From: Puniceicoccaceae bacterium 5H
GTDB taxonomy: Bacteria > Verrucomicrobiota > Verrucomicrobiia > Opitutales > Oceanipulchritudinaceae
Assembly (NCBI GenBank): GCA_009772895.1
Contig: WOUP01000023.1
Coordinates: 1 to 49,252, forward strand
DNA: 49,252 bases
Reading direction: 5' to 3'
Shown: piece after piece, positions 36,390 to 44,756 of the stretch
Position numbering within the stretch: the first letter of the stretch is position 1
Layout of the letters: each line of letters opens with the position of its first letter
Position numbers and translations under genes: made by a program
The notes under the pieces: model-generated
What the model saw: only the letters and a program-made list of their open reading frames with translations
Told to the model about the DNA's origin: nothing
Databases searched by the model: none

Positions 36390-36680
36390 TCAGGCGTTGG
36401 CTTCAGGGATCAGTTGCAAGCCCGAGAGCTCGATCTCTTCACGACCGGAGCTGCCTTGCGGGCCGAAGCGCTCGATTACGTAGCCCTGGCTGTTGGGATG
36501 CGAGCTGATGCTGAGGAAACCGAACTCCGGCGGCGCGTTGCGCAGGATAAACTCGATCACCTTCTGGTGGGTCCGCACGTTGAGCGTGCCGACGAAGACG
36601 TTGGGGCGCGGCTCGATGAACCACCGCTTCAGGTGCCCCCGGATGGCGGGAGGCACGTCGTTGGCGACCAGCACCGTCAT
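36390..36680 (-). CDS. cas2e: Cas2e (CRISPR adaptation)
   Basis: The 96-residue protein starts MTVLVANDVPPAIRGHLKRW, with FVGTLNVRTHQKVIEFILRN and a C-terminal GYVIERFGPQG strand, all typical of the type I-E Cas2 subgroup. Cas2 dimers bridge two Cas1 dimers and hold the prespacer. It overlaps cas1 by 4 bases (ATGA) and is followed 6 bp later by dnaQ. Confidence 0.95.
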   Translation of the reverse strand: MTVLVANDVPPAIRGHLKRWFIEPRPNVFVGTLNVRTHQKVIEFILRNAPPEFGFLSISSHPNSQGYVIERFGPQGSSGREEIELSGLQLIPEANA

Positions 36681-37567
36681 GCTTCGGCGCGGGGTTGAAG
36701 CGGGTGCATTTCAGGTGCCGGGGCATCGTTGAGCCCGGCAAAGAGGGCCTTGAGGTCGTCCGGGCAACGGCGCAGCATGCGGGTATCTTCGACGCGCTGC
36801 TTGAAGAGCTTGCGCACCAGCGTGCCATCGTCTTGCGGATTCACAGCTATGGCCTCAAAGGCGGCGGGCCAGGCGGTCTCGTGTTTGTAGAGGTCGGCCG
36901 CGTCGTAGACAAAAGGCAGCGTCCCGGCCTGATGCACAAAGCCGAGCTGCGGGATGAAGCCCATAGAGCACACGACGGAGGCGATGAGCGCGTAGTGAGA
37001 AGCCGTGGCGGCCGAGAGGGCGCGGTTGATGTTGTCGGCAAGGTTCCAGTTGGAGGGGTTGTAGTTTCGCCCCTTCCAGGTCACGCCATACTGTTCGCCC
37101 AACTGGCTGTAGATCTCCTTGACCCGCTTGCCCTCCATCCCACGCAACTGCTTGATGGACACTCCTTCGGTGGGCACGTTGGGGAAGCGGTGGCGAAACA
37201 TGCGCCGGGCCACCTCGTTACGGTCGTGGGTCGAGGCCCAGGCGGCGGCATGCACCCGGGCCATCGAGTTGTCGTGATTGGGGGTGACGCCAAAGGCGTA
37301 AAAGCGCAGCCCCTCTTCGCCCATCCAGAAGATCGGGCAATTGCACTGCGCCGCCGCCTTGATCGCGGCATGCGTGACGGTCGTGCCTGGCCCGAGAATG
37401 ACCGCCGAGGCGGTCGCCACCGGGATCGGGCAGACCAGCCCGTCGCTCCCCACCCACTTGATGGCCGAGTCGTCGACTTCGAGGCGACCCCACTCCAGGT
37501 AGAGTGGGGTCCAGCGGTCGCGGGCTGGCGCGAGGGTATCGAGCGGAGGACGTTCGAAGAGGGCCAT
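36677..37567 (-). CDS. cas1e: Cas1e integrase
   Basis: This 296-residue type I-E Cas1 has DRWTPLYLEWGRLEVDDSA near the start, then KQLRGMEGKRVKEIY with a catalytic glutamate (about 140-150), PQLGFVHQAGTLPFVYDAAD with the catalytic histidine and aspartates (about 206-225), and DLYKHE. The protein integrates spacers into the leader-proximal repeat. It begins 3 bp after the cas5 stop and overlaps cas2. The sequence appears complete and active. Confidence 0.97.
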   Translation of the reverse strand: MALFERPPLDTLAPARDRWTPLYLEWGRLEVDDSAIKWVGSDGLVCPIPVATASAVILGPGTTVTHAAIKAAAQCNCPIFWMGEEGLRFYAFGVTPNHDNSMARVHAAAWASTHDRNEVARRMFRHRFPNVPTEGVSIKQLRGMEGKRVKEIYSQLGEQYGVTWKGRNYNPSNWNLADNINRALSAATASHYALIASVVCSMGFIPQLGFVHQAGTLPFVYDAADLYKHETAWPAAFEAIAVNPQDDGTLVRKLFKQRVEDTRMLRRCPDDLKALFAGLNDAPAPEMHPLQPRAEA

Positions 37568-37570
37568 GTT

Positions 37571-38296
37571 TTACCTTTGGGTGCGCCGTACAGGCCGCCC
37601 GACAAACGCGCGCTGGCCATACGAGAGCGGTTGGTCGTTCCAATACCAGACTCCGCCTTGCGCGGCGTCCTCACCGGAAGGCTCTTCGGTCCCGTCCTGC
37701 AGCGCCAGTTCGGGCGTGTCACTCGCTTGGCGGCGCTCGTTGACCGTCCGCAGCAGGCGGTCGAGGGCTTCGGTGCGCGAAGCCTCCGCCACGCAATAGA
37801 GCGGCGCCGAGGGCAAGCAGCACTTGCGCCCCAGCCACACGCCCCACACCGGGTCTGCCAACGCCCGGCCGACCGCTTCGAGCTGGTCCGCCGCCCCCTC
37901 GAGCACCACGGCAAAGCGCGCGTCGAGCAGGTAGGTGCGGTTAGTCAGCACGGCGTTGCTGATCGCTCCACCCGAGGCCTTGCGGGGGATCAGCAGCTTT
38001 TGCCACGGGTCCGTTCGGTCATAGCCAGCGCCCACCGTGTGGTAGTCGACTAGGCGCTGCATCCCGTAATCGGCCTGAGCCCCCAGCAGGTAGGCGGCGA
38101 TACGGAGCGCGCCCAGGCGAACCAAGGCGGCGGCCTCGTCGGCGCTTCCCTTGTCCAGCCCCATGGCTGCGGCGATCAGGCCCAGGAGCGCGCTTTTGGT
38201 CGGGAACCGCTCGGTGTCGCGATGTTGAAAGCGCGAGGATACGCCCCAGGCCTGCAAAGGCCCGTCGAGGTAGATGGCGAGGGCAGCCTCAGACAT
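37571..38296 (-). CDS. cas5e: Cas5e (CasD) Cascade subunit
   Basis: This 241-residue protein starts with YLDGPLQAWGVSSRFQHRDT, the conserved N-terminal Cas5 strand and glycine-rich loop, followed by PTKSALLGLIAAAMG and the C-terminal RRTQR. Cas5e binds the 5' handle of crRNA in Cascade. It overlaps the cas7 stop by 8 bases. In most I-E operons cas6e comes after cas5e, but here it is two genes upstream. Confidence 0.96.
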   Translation of the reverse strand: MSEAALAIYLDGPLQAWGVSSRFQHRDTERFPTKSALLGLIAAAMGLDKGSADEAAALVRLGALRIAAYLLGAQADYGMQRLVDYHTVGAGYDRTDPWQKLLIPRKASGGAISNAVLTNRTYLLDARFAVVLEGAADQLEAVGRALADPVWGVWLGRKCCLPSAPLYCVAEASRTEALDRLLRTVNERRQASDTPELALQDGTEEPSGEDAAQGGVWYWNDQPLSYGQRAFVGRPVRRTQR

Positions 38297-39311
38297 ACTT
38301 CACGAGGGTATCGAGCATGGCGGGCATGCCCAGTTCAGTCAGCCAAAGCTCCTCGCGGTATTCCACGCCCCAGAGCTTCTTCAGGTTTGCGAGCTCGGTT
38401 TTCATCTTCTCGGTCGAAGCTTTGCCATAGCCCTTGCCGTCCGGGGCCACTGGCTCCTCAAAGGCGTTGACCAGCTGGACGGGGTGGCCGCGCTCCTTGA
38501 CCGTCGCAAGCACCTCAAAGGGCCGCGTGGAGGCGTTCATGGAGTTTTTGCGCGCTCCGGGCACCGCTACCAGCACCGCCTCGATGAACGCCCGGAGGAT
38601 GGCGGCACGCTCTTCCTTGGGCAGCTCGCCGAGGTGGGAATGCGCGTTCAGCAAGTCGAGGTTGATCGCGACAAAGCGGTAGTAGGTCGAGGCGTTGAAT
38701 TCCAGGGTGCCGATCATGCCCGCGCCGGCGTCTTCCGTATCCACCTTGCCATCGTCGACGGCGGAAAAGTAGTCGATATCGTTGATGCTCTTGTGCGTGG
38801 AAAGGGCGTGCGAGACCATCGCCGCACCCTCGATGTTCAAGGTGGTATCATTGGCCACCATGCGCCCAAACAAAGCGATGTCGGCGGCGTCCGTGCGGGT
38901 GGCTTTCTTGATCGCCTTCTTGGGATCTTCACCGCCGGCCACCGCCTGTGCGATTTGGTTGACCTCGCCGGGCGAGAGATAGACGGCGGTCGTCACCTGT
39001 TCAGGCTTTTTGCTGTCCGTCTTCGAGAAGAGTAGGCAAAGCTCGTCGGCCTTCTTTTGCGCCTCTTCGGCGGGCAGTCCCGCATCCAACAGTGCATTGT
39101 TGAAGGGCTTTTTGATGAGGCGCGAGCGCACGCCTTGAAATCGAGGCGAAAGCTCCCGGGCTTCGAGCCGAGCCGCGCGCTTGAGGCACTGGCTGGAGAT
39201 GCGGGCGCGTTGCACGCCGCCGAAGAGGGCGGACTTGGGCGAACCGACGTCGTCCCGGTTCAGGCAGGAGACGGGGAAAGACTGCAGGATGTGAAGCTCA
39301 ATGTGTTTCAT
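38289..39311 (-). CDS. cas7e: Cas7e (CasC/Cse4) Cascade backbone
   Basis: This 340-residue protein has IELHILQSFPVSCLNRDDVG and SPKSALFGGVQRARISSQCL at the N terminus. The RAMP-like FLGGV/GGVQRARIS loop and the later YYRFVAINLDLL strand are typical of Cse4. Six copies form the Cascade backbone; each one displaces every sixth crRNA base, which matters for the target match described at 42002-42085. The gene is separated from cas6e by 34 bp and overlaps cas5e. Confidence 0.96.
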   Translation of the reverse strand: MKHIELHILQSFPVSCLNRDDVGSPKSALFGGVQRARISSQCLKRAARLEARELSPRFQGVRSRLIKKPFNNALLDAGLPAEEAQKKADELCLLFSKTDSKKPEQVTTAVYLSPGEVNQIAQAVAGGEDPKKAIKKATRTDAADIALFGRMVANDTTLNIEGAAMVSHALSTHKSINDIDYFSAVDDGKVDTEDAGAGMIGTLEFNASTYYRFVAINLDLLNAHSHLGELPKEERAAILRAFIEAVLVAVPGARKNSMNASTRPFEVLATVKERGHPVQLVNAFEEPVAPDGKGYGKASTEKMKTELANLKKLWGVEYREELWLTELGMPAMLDTLVKYV

Positions 39312-39345
39312 GGTACGAAAGGATATGTGGGTGAAATGAAAGAAT

Positions 39346-39981
39346 TCAGGCGGTAGGGACGAGGCAGAGCATGCCGAAGCCGAAGGCCTTGGCCGGGCCG
39401 ATCCCTTGACGGGCGGCCTGCAAAAATGCCTCCGGCTGGCGGACCTGGAGCGTGCCGCGAAACTCGACGGCGGCGTGGAGCCCGGCGGTCCCTTTTTTCA
39501 GGAAGATCTGGCGCGGGCGCGGCAGCGTCTGGAGCGTGCGGCAGTCGACTTCGAAGCCGTGTTGTGAGCCTTTGCGCTCAAGCCACGCCAACAGCTCTTT
39601 GCGGGAGGTGATTGGGGCCCGTCGGCTGTTCTTCAACGGCTCCCCATTGGCGCGCGCCCGCTTCTTCACCGTGGGATTGGCAACGAGCGAAAACCGGTAG
39701 CTGGAGCGTTGGAAAAACGCGTTCGGCACTTCCTTGCAGGCCCAGCCGTTTTCCGGGCACCAGCTGGGCCGCGTCGGCTGCACCGGGGCGAGCAGCAGCA
39801 GGCGAAAGCCGCCGTCGATCTCGTCCACGCGGGTCAGGAAGTTGCGCGCCTCTCCATCGCGCCCCGGGAAGGCTTTCCAGGCCTTCTGGTGCCACGCGTA
39901 GGAGTTGAGGATCCCCTGTTTATAGGCCAGCTCGTAGTCGATTTCGATCTTGGCGAGGTAGTTCATGCTCGGGGTGCTCAT
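39346..39981 (-). CDS. cas6e: Cas6e (CasE) crRNA endoribonuclease
   Basis: The 211-residue protein has the expected N-terminal AWHQKAWKAFPGRDGEARNF, aligning with the E. coli segment that carries catalytic His20 (here His31 from the first Met). The C-terminal glycine-rich loop reads GIGPAKAFGFGMLCLVP. It cuts each repeat 3' of the CCCCAC/GTGGGG stem and stays bound. The start overlaps the cse2 stop (ATGA); a second ATG five codons in is possible. Its position between cse2 and cas7 is unusual for type I-E. Confidence 0.95.
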   Translation of the reverse strand: MSTPSMNYLAKIEIDYELAYKQGILNSYAWHQKAWKAFPGRDGEARNFLTRVDEIDGGFRLLLLAPVQPTRPSWCPENGWACKEVPNAFFQRSSYRFSLVANPTVKKRARANGEPLKNSRRAPITSRKELLAWLERKGSQHGFEVDCRTLQTLPRPRQIFLKKGTAGLHAAVEFRGTLQVRQPEAFLQAARQGIGPAKAFGFGMLCLVPTA

Positions 39982-40502
39982 GATTGATTACCGTCTTCCT
40001 CCTTGGGAGCCTGCCAGAAATCGCGGGCCCAGCTCAGCTTCACCTGTTCGGCGCGCTGAAACCGCCAGTTCGCCAGATCGCGGGCAAGCTTCTCGTAATT
40101 CAGGGGGCTGCCCTCGACTCGAGAGAGCCGGGTGGCGAGGCGGTGGAGTTGATGGGCGACATCTTCGAGATCGCCGTCGGAACAGGCCAGCAAGCGTTGG
40201 AAGTGTCGTTCGCCCGCTTCGTAGCCAGCGGCACCTGCCCGCCCACCGGCGATTTTCAAGGCAGCCTGGCCGATGCTCAGGCCCTTGGCGCTGTGCTCGG
40301 GGTGTTGCGCGAAAACTGCGGCCACGATCATGTCGCTTTGGCGATTCAGGATCCCGAGGCGCCCAAAGTGCGGGTAGGCGTAGTGGCGCAGGGTGGGGCT
40401 CCAGTAGCGCCGCAGCTCGGCGATGGCGCCCCGATCTCTTTTGAGTTCTTCTAAACGATTTACGAACGTTTGGGTATGGGTAGGTGAAGTGTCGGTGCTC
40501 AT
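39978..40502 (-). CDS. cse2: Cse2 (CasB) Cascade small subunit
   Basis: Starting at ATG 40502, which overlaps the cse1 stop (ATGA), the protein has 174 residues, close to the usual length. It is all-helical with the family blocks RGAIAELRRYWSPTLRHYAY, YPHFGRLG and RHFQRLLACSDGDLEDVAHQ. Two copies form part of the Cascade belly and stabilise the R-loop. The same frame is open 48 codons further upstream inside cse1, which is a shadow. Confidence 0.95.
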   Translation of the reverse strand: MSTDTSPTHTQTFVNRLEELKRDRGAIAELRRYWSPTLRHYAYPHFGRLGILNRQSDMIVAAVFAQHPEHSAKGLSIGQAALKIAGGRAGAAGYEAGERHFQRLLACSDGDLEDVAHQLHRLATRLSRVEGSPLNYEKLARDLANWRFQRAEQVKLSWARDFWQAPKEEDGNQS

Positions 40503-41953
40503 GCGGCATCCTTTTTGGACGGTTGCTTCTTGGCCGGGCGAAAGCGGTTGAGGCTCTCCATATGGGCCTTCATCTGGCGCGGGGTTTTGGCCGGGCAGGT
40601 TCGCTGAAAAGCGGCGCGGGCCTGGGTGTAGGCGACGGCTCGCCATTCACTCCTCAGGCGCTCGGTGTCTGCCTTGTCTTCACTGGCCACGGCATCGAGC
40701 AGGAGCTGGAGATGGCCCTCCAATGCCGTCCAGTAGTAGCTCTGGGCCTGGGCGATGGGTGGGGAATCGTTCTTGAACGTCTCCCAGTAGTTTTTGACTG
40801 CTGCCCACAGCTTTTTGGAGCAAGCCTCAGCCTCCTCCATCCCCTTCTGGTAGAGCGTATTGCCTTCGGGGGTAAAGAGGGCGCGGGGCACCGTGCGGGT
40901 CGATTCGACGGTGTTGATGATCTTGGCCTTCAGGTCGGTCACGAGCGCGCCTGTCCACAGTTGCGTCCGCTTGAGCACATGCTCCCAGTGCACCTGCAGC
41001 GTAAGGGGTGCGTGGCTTTGGCCTGCCTGGACCACCGTGATCTCGTGCAGGTCGCGCCACAGCGCCCTTTCCAGGCGTGCAGAGAGTAATCGGCGCTCGG
41101 CCTTTTTCGGGACTGGCACCACGGTGGCGGACGGCTCGCGAATCTCCTCGTAGGCTGGGTATTGCAGGCTGTCCTTCTCCAGCCAAAAGCCGGTGCCATC
41201 GTCCTTGAGCCACAGGTTGCGGTGTCGCGGCACCAGTCGGCCCAGATAAGACTGGGTCGCCAGCGCCTTGCCCGCAGCCGTCTTGTCGTCGAGTTCCCAC
41301 AACGGCTGGCCCAGCCCCCCCTGCGGGCAGGCGATCTGAATCGAATCCAGATCCAGGCAGGCCAGCACGATGGCCTCGAGCAGGTCTTTGCCCACGAAGT
41401 AGGTGTGGACCATGTTGCTGTCGACGCACGGCCCTTTGCCTTTATAGCCAGCCCCGTACAGCGGGTAGAAGTTCTGGAAACTCAGCAGCGCGAGGGCAAG
41501 GTCGGCCGGGGCAAAGGCGCGGGCATTGGCGTCGTCGCCTGCCTGATCGAAGAGGGTTGCGTTGTTGCCGCTCGCGAGAGCCGGGAAGAGCTTGCTGGCG
41601 GGCACGCTTTCCTTCGATGTGGCCACCTTGCGCTGGAGGAAGCGCGGCCCCGGCCCAAACAGCTCGAAGTGGCGGGAGATTTCGGGCTGTTCCAGATAGG
41701 CCAGGACATTGCCGACCAAGCTTTCGCGCAAGGCCTCCCAGTCGGCCTCCGATTCGTCTTCTGGTGGGGGATTGGCTCGTTGGGTGAGACAAACGAGAAG
41801 GCGCATCAGCGAAACCCTCTCGGGGGGGCTGCAATCGAGGTCCTCAATCGCCTCCGACTGCAGAAAAGCCTCTTTGAGGCTGACACGTGTGCTCCGTCCA
41901 TCGAGCCAGCGGACGGGGATCCACGCATCGGTGAGCAAATTGAACTGGCTCAT
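40499..41953 (-). CDS. cse1: Cse1 (CasA/Cas8e) Cascade large subunit
   Basis: From ATG 41953 the protein has 484 residues (MSQFNLLTDAWIPVRWLDG). Blocks typical of Cse1 follow: VSLMRLLVCLTQRAN, FLQRKV and the LFDQAGDDANARAFAPADLA region, then the helical C terminus. Cse1 recognises the PAM and recruits Cas3. The open frame extends upstream to 42256, but that part lies opposite regulatory sequence and cas3 and lacks family similarity. The gene follows a 133-bp gap after cas3 that contains a predicted promoter and a crRNA-like RNA, so cse1 to dnaQ is probably a separately controlled unit. Confidence 0.95.
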   Translation of the reverse strand: MSQFNLLTDAWIPVRWLDGRSTRVSLKEAFLQSEAIEDLDCSPPERVSLMRLLVCLTQRANPPPEDESEADWEALRESLVGNVLAYLEQPEISRHFELFGPGPRFLQRKVATSKESVPASKLFPALASGNNATLFDQAGDDANARAFAPADLALALLSFQNFYPLYGAGYKGKGPCVDSNMVHTYFVGKDLLEAIVLACLDLDSIQIACPQGGLGQPLWELDDKTAAGKALATQSYLGRLVPRHRNLWLKDDGTGFWLEKDSLQYPAYEEIREPSATVVPVPKKAERRLLSARLERALWRDLHEITVVQAGQSHAPLTLQVHWEHVLKRTQLWTGALVTDLKAKIINTVESTRTVPRALFTPEGNTLYQKGMEEAEACSKKLWAAVKNYWETFKNDSPPIAQAQSYYWTALEGHLQLLLDAVASEDKADTERLRSEWRAVAYTQARAAFQRTCPAKTPRQMKAHMESLNRFRPAKKQPSKKDAA

Positions 41954-42001
41954 GCCTTGAGGATTAAGATGAGATTTTGGGCTGGTCAAATTTAAAAATC
42001 T

Positions 42002-42032
42002 AAGTTTATAAAAGGTGTATCTCTTTTGATAA
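42002..42032 (-). promoter_or_regulatory. Predicted cse1 promoter overlapping a pseudo-spacer target
   Basis: On the minus strand TTATCA (42027-42032) and TATAAA (42005-42010), 16 bp apart, resemble a sigma70 promoter; the ATG of cse1 lies about 45 bp beyond the expected start site. On the plus strand, AAG (42002-42004) followed by TTTATAAAAGG matches the pseudo-spacer at 42045 in 10 of the first 11 positions. Cascade bound there would cover the -10 box. The same AT-rich core (TATAAA, 42007-42012) could also drive the plus-strand RNA. Confidence 0.65.
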
Positions 42033-42085
42033 GGAGATGGACCGTTTATCAAAGGCGGATATTCCAAATCCCCACCTGCGTGGGG
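42015..42085 (+). ncRNA. crRNA-like regulatory RNA (CreR/CreA type), predicted
   Basis: Pseudo-repeat 1 (42015-42044) starts GTGT, forms a 6-bp stem CTCTTT/AAGGAG around TGAT, and ends with the exact array handle ATGGACCG. The pseudo-spacer starts at 42045 (TTTATCAAAGGCGGATATTC). Pseudo-repeat 2 carries TCCCCACCTGCGTGGGG (42069-42085), the full stem and loop of the array 2 repeat. Cas6e could cut after each stem to give a guide with a normal 5' handle and 3' hairpin. The pseudo-spacer partly matches an AAG-flanked site in the cse1 promoter (42005-42024). RNAs of this design autorepress cas genes in other type I systems. Transcription here is not shown. Confidence 0.7.
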
Positions 42086-42086
42086 C

Positions 42087-44681
42087 TCAAAACCAGGCAG
42101 GCTCTTCCGTGTCGTAGGCGGTGGGGCCTGCCTGCTCTTTTTTGAAGTAGTGCAGCCCAAGCTCGGGCGAGTAGGAGAAGTCGTGCTGGAGCGCTTCCGC
42201 CGCGGCGACCACCTCGCAGTCGAGGCTGTCGCGGGTGCAAAGAGCGAGGAAGGCACCGTCGATGTGCAGCCCCAGCCAAGGCAGCCCCGAGGCCGGTTCC
42301 GCGCCTTTGAGCAAATACCGCCTCACGCGGACGGCGTTGCGGTGGAGCGCCTTTGCGAGCTCGAAATCGAAGCGGCGGCCATGCTCGACCCTATGCTCCG
42401 AGCCATCAAGCAATACCACCTGCGTTTGGCCCGCCGGGAGCGATTTGACGCTGCGGGCGAGCACCAGTAGGGCTGCGTCGTCCTTGCCCCAGCGCGTGCG
42501 GCTCTCGTCGTCCTTCACGTCTCCACTGAAGCGCTGTTGAGCACTGGCCACGTTTCTCTGCTTTCGCCGGGCCTCACGGTATTCCTCAAGGAACGCCTTC
42601 GCCGCCGCGGGCAGGGTGTCGGGCTCCACAGACGATGCTTCCAGCCATTTCCTAATGTCCGACGGCAGCTGGATCTGATTCCACGCCTGGCAGATCCGCT
42701 GAGCCTGATACAGAGACCACGGAGGATAAATGTAGGCCGACGGGCCAAGAGCCTTTAAAGCCTCCTCTGGACTGGCCTCCCATGGCACCGTCGGCTGCAG
42801 CACGACCGCCCGTGCGGTTTCGAACTCGACCGGGCGGGCTCGGCGGTGGCGATGGAGGCGTCCCAGCCGCTGAATGATGAGGTCGATCGGTGCCAGATCC
42901 GTAAACAACAGGTCGGCGTCGATATCCAGCGACTGTTCCAGCACCTGCGTGCCCACGAGGATGCAGCCGCGCGGACGGTTCTCCGCCGATGGGCCCAGCT
43001 TGTCGGTCCACCGCTCTTCGTTGATTTCGCGTGCGAACTGTGGGAACCGGCTGTGCAGCAGCCCGCACTCGGTGCCCTCGCGGCAGCCGTTCTTGGCCAG
43101 GCGATAGGTCTCCTGAGCCAGTGCGACCGTGTTGCGGATGATCAGCACACAGGCACCTTGGTCGGCAGCCTCCACGGCATCACGCAGCCAGTCTTCCGCT
43201 GCCGGATCGGCCTGTTCAAGCACCACGGTCAACTGGCGGGGACTCGCGCCAGCCACCGGGATGGAGGTGGCCGTTGTTTCGCCAGAGCGCACGCACGTGA
43301 TCAGCGGATAGCTGTCGACGGGCGATTCCTCTTTTGCTCCTGCGGCCTGGACCAGTTCGGCCCGGCGCTGGCGCGTGAGCGTGGCCGACAGGATCACAAC
43401 GGTGCACCCGCATTGCAGCAGCTCCGACACCGCAAAATCGAGCAGCACGCTGGTGTAAGGGTCGTAGGAGTGCACCTCGTCGATCACGATCACCTTGCCG
43501 CTGAGGGCGAAGAAACGCAGGGCGGCGAACTTCACCGGTATGGCGGCGAGCAAGGCTTGATCGACGGTACCCACGCCAAACGGATGCAGCAGGTTCTTGC
43601 GGTTGTCCGAAAACCATTGGTGGGCGCTGAGCGTATTGTCGTCCTCCCGGGGCTGCACCACCGTGCTGCGGCGTTCGGAAAGCCAGGCCGAGCCGTGGAT
43701 GAGCGCCACGACCGAAGGCTCCGCCACCACTCGTTGCAGGAACCGCTCGACCCGCTCCTGAATGCGGTTGCTCGTCAACTGGGTGGGCAGCGCGAAATAG
43801 AGCCCCCGCTCTTCGCCCTCGCTCCAACGCGCATAGGCGAGGGCCAGCGCCGCCTCGGTTTTGCCTTCGCCCATCGGGGCTTCGACAATGTAGAGCCCTT
43901 GCGCATCCACCGACTCCAGCAGCGTTTGTTGAAGGGGACGCGGCTGAAACGGTTGCCGCACGGGGTCAGGCGAAAAGATTTCGGTAAATGACTGCCCGGC
44001 CTTTACGTCCCGCCGGGCCCAACCCAAGTCCGCCAGCGCCCGTTGCGCACGGTCGAGCGCCACCTCGCGGGTCAAGGCCTCCGGTTCGTTGAGCGGGAAC
44101 CATTCCGGGCTCGAACCAATCCAGTCCGACAGGATCATGAAGCCGGTAAACCAGTGGACGCGGGGGGACTTTGGCTTGATCGTCTCAGTCGGCAACGCCC
44201 CAAAATGCGCAACCAATTCGCGGATCAGTTGCTCCCGATGCGTCACAAATACCTCTTGGCCGCTGGGCGCCTCTTCATATGGTTGCAACCTGACGATCAG
44301 GTATTTACCATGGTGCCCGCCCACCGCCAGCAGCCACGCTGGCGCTTTGCCCTCTCGGCTGTAGTGGCTGAACAAGGCATCGAAGCCCGTGAGACTATGG
44401 TTGGGCTGGTAGGCCGCTGCTACTGTTCTGCAAAGTCCGCCATAAGTGCGCGCCCAAACAGGGCTCTTGAGTTGAAAACCCGGAGAGATCTTGCCCACAT
44501 CGTGGCACGCCACCAAGCCCACCGCACCGTCCGGCAGTTGCGCCCGGAGCGCGGGCGGCAGCCCGTCCCTTAAAACCTCCGCGACCGCCCCCACATTCAG
44601 GCAATGATCCCTCACCGAGAGGGCAGGTTGCCCCATCTCGTCAGTCTTGGCCCAGAAGTCTTGCAGGCTAATGTCTTTCAT
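42087..44681 (-). CDS. cas3: Cas3 nuclease-helicase (type I-E)
   Basis: From ATG 44681 the protein has 864 residues; ATG 44714 would add 11. The HD nuclease has RDHCLN (about 24-29) and LVACHDVGK (HD at about 60-61). The SF2 helicase has [14 protein letters not shown] (about 269), [11 protein letters not shown] (about 397), SATLTRQRR and the motif VI-like [10 protein letters not shown]. It is recruited by Cascade and shreds target DNA. The gene is first in the operon, and its stop codon touches the hairpin of the crRNA-like element. Array 2's distal end lies only 75 bp upstream of its start. Confidence 0.96.
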   Translation of the reverse strand: MKDISLQDFWAKTDEMGQPALSVRDHCLNVGAVAEVLRDGLPPALRAQLPDGAVGLVACHDVGKISPGFQLKSPVWARTYGGLCRTVAAAYQPNHSLTGFDALFSHYSREGKAPAWLLAVGGHHGKYLIVRLQPYEEAPSGQEVFVTHREQLIRELVAHFGALPTETIKPKSPRVHWFTGFMILSDWIGSSPEWFPLNEPEALTREVALDRAQRALADLGWARRDVKAGQSFTEIFSPDPVRQPFQPRPLQQTLLESVDAQGLYIVEAPMGEGKTEAALALAYARWSEGEERGLYFALPTQLTSNRIQERVERFLQRVVAEPSVVALIHGSAWLSERRSTVVQPREDDNTLSAHQWFSDNRKNLLHPFGVGTVDQALLAAIPVKFAALRFFALSGKVIVIDEVHSYDPYTSVLLDFAVSELLQCGCTVVILSATLTRQRRAELVQAAGAKEESPVDSYPLITCVRSGETTATSIPVAGASPRQLTVVLEQADPAAEDWLRDAVEAADQGACVLIIRNTVALAQETYRLAKNGCREGTECGLLHSRFPQFAREINEERWTDKLGPSAENRPRGCILVGTQVLEQSLDIDADLLFTDLAPIDLIIQRLGRLHRHRRARPVEFETARAVVLQPTVPWEASPEEALKALGPSAYIYPPWSLYQAQRICQAWNQIQLPSDIRKWLEASSVEPDTLPAAAKAFLEEYREARRKQRNVASAQQRFSGDVKDDESRTRWGKDDAALLVLARSVKSLPAGQTQVVLLDGSEHRVEHGRRFDFELAKALHRNAVRVRRYLLKGAEPASGLPWLGLHIDGAFLALCTRDSLDCEVVAAAEALQHDFSYSPELGLHYFKKEQAGPTAYDTEEPAWF

Positions 44682-44756
44682 GCAGCGGCTGTAGGCAGAA
44701 TGGTTCAGCTTCAATTGGCTGTCTATCTAAATCTTGCGCAGATAGGTATAGTGTAG
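44682..44756 (-). promoter_or_regulatory. Short gap between array 2 and cas3
   Basis: The 75 bp upstream of the cas3 start contain an inverted repeat, CTATCT (44723-44728) and AGATAG (44740-44745), with an 11-base loop. It has no U-run on the minus strand. Any cas3 promoter must lie here or inside the array, or the array transcript may continue into cas3. Confidence 0.4.

Noticed and set aside
36695-38053. A 452-codon rightward open frame
   Set aside because: It is a shadow of cas1 and cas5 on the other strand in GC-rich DNA.
42001-42085. Reading the cas3-cse1 gap as a simple decayed CRISPR array
   Set aside because: The orientation is opposite to both arrays, the handle and one hairpin are perfectly preserved, the pseudo-spacer is short, and it matches an AAG-flanked site in the adjacent promoter. 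Simple decay would not explain these together.
42846-43991. A 381-codon rightward open frame
   Set aside because: It lies opposite the cas3 helicase domain and has no recognisable motif.
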